Positions 6,368-7,923 of a stretch of 7,923 bases of DNA are shown here, piece after piece. The position numbers and the translations under genes are program-made. Positions within the stretch are counted from its first letter, which is position 1. Each line of letters starts with the position of its first letter. This DNA comes from Clostridia bacterium (GTDB lineage Bacteria; Bacillota; Clostridia; Oscillospirales; Acutalibacteraceae): NCBI GenBank assembly GCA_017414725.1, contig JAFQKZ010000090.1:1-7923 (forward strand), given 5' to 3'. Below the pieces are notes generated by a model. The model saw only the letters and a program-made list of their open reading frames with translations, had not been told where the DNA came from and searched no databases.

Positions 6368-7120
6368 TTAACTCGGATCTGTTAATATTACAGGCCCATT
6401 TTCTGTAATTGCTATCGTATGCTCGAAATGTGCGGAATTTTTATTGTCTCGAGTCACGACCGTCCAGTCATCATCAAGAATTTTTACTTCATGAGTGCCT
6501 ATATTTATCATAGGTTCAATCGCAATCGTCATACCTGCACATAATCTTGCACCGTGACCCGGTTTTCCGTAATTTGGAACTGACGGTTCTTCATGTAAGT
6601 GCGTGCCTATTCCATGGCCGACAAAATCTCGTACCACCGAGTAACCACGTGATTCGACATACTGTTCTACTGTGTGACTTATATCACCGATTCTATTATT
6701 AATTTGAGATATTTTAATAGCTTGATACAAGCTTTCTCTGGTAATATTTAACAAATCTTGGTTTTCTTTTGATATGTCACCGCAAGCAAACGTCCAGGCA
6801 TTATCACCATGATAATTATTAAATTCAGCGCCAACGTCTATGCTTACTATATCGCCGCTTTTTAAAATACGACTCGAACTTGGTATGCCATGGATAACTT
6901 CGCTGTTCAAAGAAATACATGCACTCGCCGGGTAATTATTATATCCCAAAAACGATGGTTTCGCACCCTGAGATATAATATACTTCCGAACTATGTCGTC
7001 TATTTGCTTAGTGCTGACTCCAGGTTCTACGGCTTCTCCTGCAAGTTTTAAAGCCCTTGCAGATATTTTTCCGGCCTCGCGCATTATACCTAACTCTTTT
7101 TTGTTCTTTAAAACTATCAT
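6368..7120 (-). CDS. map: Methionine aminopeptidase, type I
   Basis: A cytosolic metalloenzyme that removes the initiator Met from new proteins. The 250 residues show the pita-bread fold motifs of type Ia enzymes. All five metal ligands are present: Asp95 (S-I-D-V-G), Asp106 (H-G-D-N), His169 (V-G-H-G-I-G), Glu202 (A-I-E-P-M) and Glu233 (H-F-E-H-T). They correspond to E. coli D97, D108, H171, E204 and E235 with a constant offset of two. The active-site histidines His77 (V-I-H-G-I-P) and His176 (H-E-E-P) are also there. There is no N-terminal zinc-finger extension. The ATG lies only 3 nt past the adk stop, and the nearest Shine-Dalgarno-like sequence is a weak GGAAG inside adk, so translational coupling to adk is likely. 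adk-map is a conserved pair in this cluster. Confidence 0.98.
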   Translation of the reverse strand: MIVLKNKKELGIMREAGKISARALKLAGEAVEPGVSTKQIDDIVRKYIISQGAKPSFLGYNNYPASACISLNSEVIHGIPSSSRILKSGDIVSIDVGAEFNNYHGDNAWTFACGDISKENQDLLNITRESLYQAIKISQINNRIGDISHTVEQYVESRGYSVVRDFVGHGIGTHLHEEPSVPNYGKPGHGARLCAGMTIAIEPMINIGTHEVKILDDDWTVVTRDNKNSAHFEHTIAITENGPVILTDPS

Positions 7121-7123
7121 AAA

Positions 7124-7756
7124 TTATTTCAAAGCTTCCAGAACATCTTGAGTAATTTTCGGTAATTCTTGACCTCCGTCTATCACTATTCTCATGTTTT
7201 TCTGATCATAGTAATCCTTTAAGACATGTGTTTGGTCATAGTATACCTTTAGTCTTTCTCTGACAGTATTTTCATTGTCATCCATACGTTGAATAAGGGT
7301 ACCTGCGCATATGTCACACTTGTTTTCGACTTTTGGTCTCATCTCTGTGTAAATATTATATATTTTCTTGCATGATTCGCAGATACGGCGTCCGGACATT
7401 CTTTTATATATTAACTCGTCGTCAACTTCAATATCTATGACTTTGTCAATTTTTATATTATTTTTGTCCAACGCTTCGGCTTGATTTACTGTTCTCGGGA
7501 ATCCATCGAGTATAAACCCGTTTTTGCAGTCATCCTGAGTAATTCTTTCTGTTACTATTTCTATTACAACTTCGTCCGGTACTAAATGTCCCTTGTCAAT
7601 ATAAGACTTGGCTTTTAGTCCGACTTCCGTGCCGTTTTTTAACGCTTCTCGAATTATATCACCCGTTGAAATCGTAGGTATCTCAAGTTTCTTGGAAATA
7701 ATTTCAGCTTGAGTACCTTTGCCCGCTCCAGGTGCGCCCAAAAGTATTACTTTCAT
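7124..7756 (-). CDS. adk: Adenylate kinase, long zinc-LID form
   Basis: Catalyses ATP + AMP to 2 ADP in the cytosol. The 210 residues have the P-loop G-A-P-G-A-G-K-G-T at 7-15, the AMP-binding region S-T-G-D-I-I-R at 30-36, and F-I-L-D-G-F-P-R-T at 81-89. The LID domain (about 120-160) opens with S-G-R-R-I-C and carries Cys126, Cys129, Cys147 and Cys150 in two C-x-x-C pairs, the structural zinc site common in Gram-positive enzymes. D-D-N-E-N-T-V-R-E-R-L follows at 159-169. Length is normal for the long form. The start has AAAGGGAG upstream (9 nt from GGGAG to ATG). adk normally follows secY directly; here at least 167 nt without a gene, including a hairpin terminator, lie upstream. Confidence 0.98.
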   Translation of the reverse strand: MKVILLGAPGAGKGTQAEIISKKLEIPTISTGDIIREALKNGTEVGLKAKSYIDKGHLVPDEVVIEIVTERITQDDCKNGFILDGFPRTVNQAEALDKNNIKIDKVIDIEVDDELIYKRMSGRRICESCKKIYNIYTEMRPKVENKCDICAGTLIQRMDDNENTVRERLKVYYDQTHVLKDYYDQKNMRIVIDGGQELPKITQDVLEALK

Positions 7757-7810
7757 TATACCGAACTCCCTTTCTTTTAAATTTTCTATATATTTAATTA
7801 TTTTATAATA

Positions 7811-7847
7811 AACACAAAATCGCCCTAATTTTTTTCTAGAGCGACTT
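7811..7847 (-). terminator. Hairpin with U-rich tail upstream of adk
   Basis: On the minus strand TCGCTCTA (7844-7837) pairs with TAGGGCGA (7827-7820) around an A-rich 9-nt loop. One pair is G-U, so the stem is better in minus-strand RNA than in plus. Two A-U pairs and another G-U can extend it to about 11 bp (to 7847). The tail reads TTTTGTGTTT. It lies 55-90 nt before the adk start codon, so it either ends an upstream minus-strand transcript or attenuates transcription into adk. I could not identify a clear promoter between it and adk, nor any gene in 7757-7923. Confidence 0.68.
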
Positions 7848-7923
7848 GTATTTTTAAATTTTTGCTAGTAACACAAAAATATTTTTATCAAACCGCTTAT
7901 TAACTTTTATATATTAATTTATA

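Noticed and set aside
7811..7878. Direct repeat of AACACAAAA at 7811-7819 and 7870-7878
   Set aside because: Nine bases in AT-rich spacer DNA; part of it is simply the terminator tail. No further flanking similarity suggests a mobile element or binding site pair.
1..7923. Search for tRNA, rRNA, CRISPR arrays, insertion sequences and phage or defence genes
   Set aside because: None seen. Apart from the hppA fragment and the infA repeat there are no repeated blocks, and all real ORFs belong to conserved housekeeping families.

Overview
The window is an AT-rich stretch of bacterial chromosome with every recognisable gene on the minus strand. It is the distal part of the S10-spc-alpha ribosomal protein cluster. 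In transcription order, from high to low coordinate, the genes are adk, map, a small KOW-domain protein, infA, rpmJ, rpsM, rpsK, rpsD, rpoA, rplQ and then hppA. This order, the KOW gene between map and infA, strong AGGAGG-type ribosome binding sites, four-cysteine S4, zinc-type L36 and zinc-LID adenylate kinase point to a low-GC Bacillota, most likely an anaerobic Clostridia-type bacterium. The K+-dependent, probably Na+-pumping membrane pyrophosphatase fits that. Genus cannot be told from this sequence.

Layout: the right edge (7757-7923) holds no gene but carries a hairpin with a U-rich tail on the minus strand, so adk seems separated from whatever lies upstream (secY in the usual order). 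adk and map are 3 nt apart and presumably co-translated. The KOW gene follows after 38 nt. A near-consensus sigma-A type promoter overlaps the KOW stop codon, and a roughly 70-nt leader with a 9-bp stem-loop precedes infA. From there infA, rpmJ (too short for many ORF callers), rpsM, rpsK, rpsD, rpoA and rplQ follow with gaps of 25 to 69 nt, as one probable operon. A hairpin comes directly after rplQ, then about 170 nt of AT-rich spacer, then hppA, which ends in a textbook intrinsic terminator.

Most of the content is ordinary housekeeping: 30S proteins (S13, S11, S4), 50S proteins (L36, L17), initiation factor 1, RNA polymerase alpha, N-terminal methionine removal, adenylate balance and pyrophosphate-driven ion pumping. 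I see no new multi-gene system. Unusual points are: (1) the first 98 bases are a second, diverged copy of a piece of hppA, abutting the hppA terminator; (2) IF-1 has an approximately 59-residue Asn/Ser/Glu-rich tail containing a 12-bp tandem repeat; (3) the promoter and folded leader of infA, where the only good Shine-Dalgarno sequence lies upstream of a stem-loop; (4) hppA sits where other genes usually follow rplQ.
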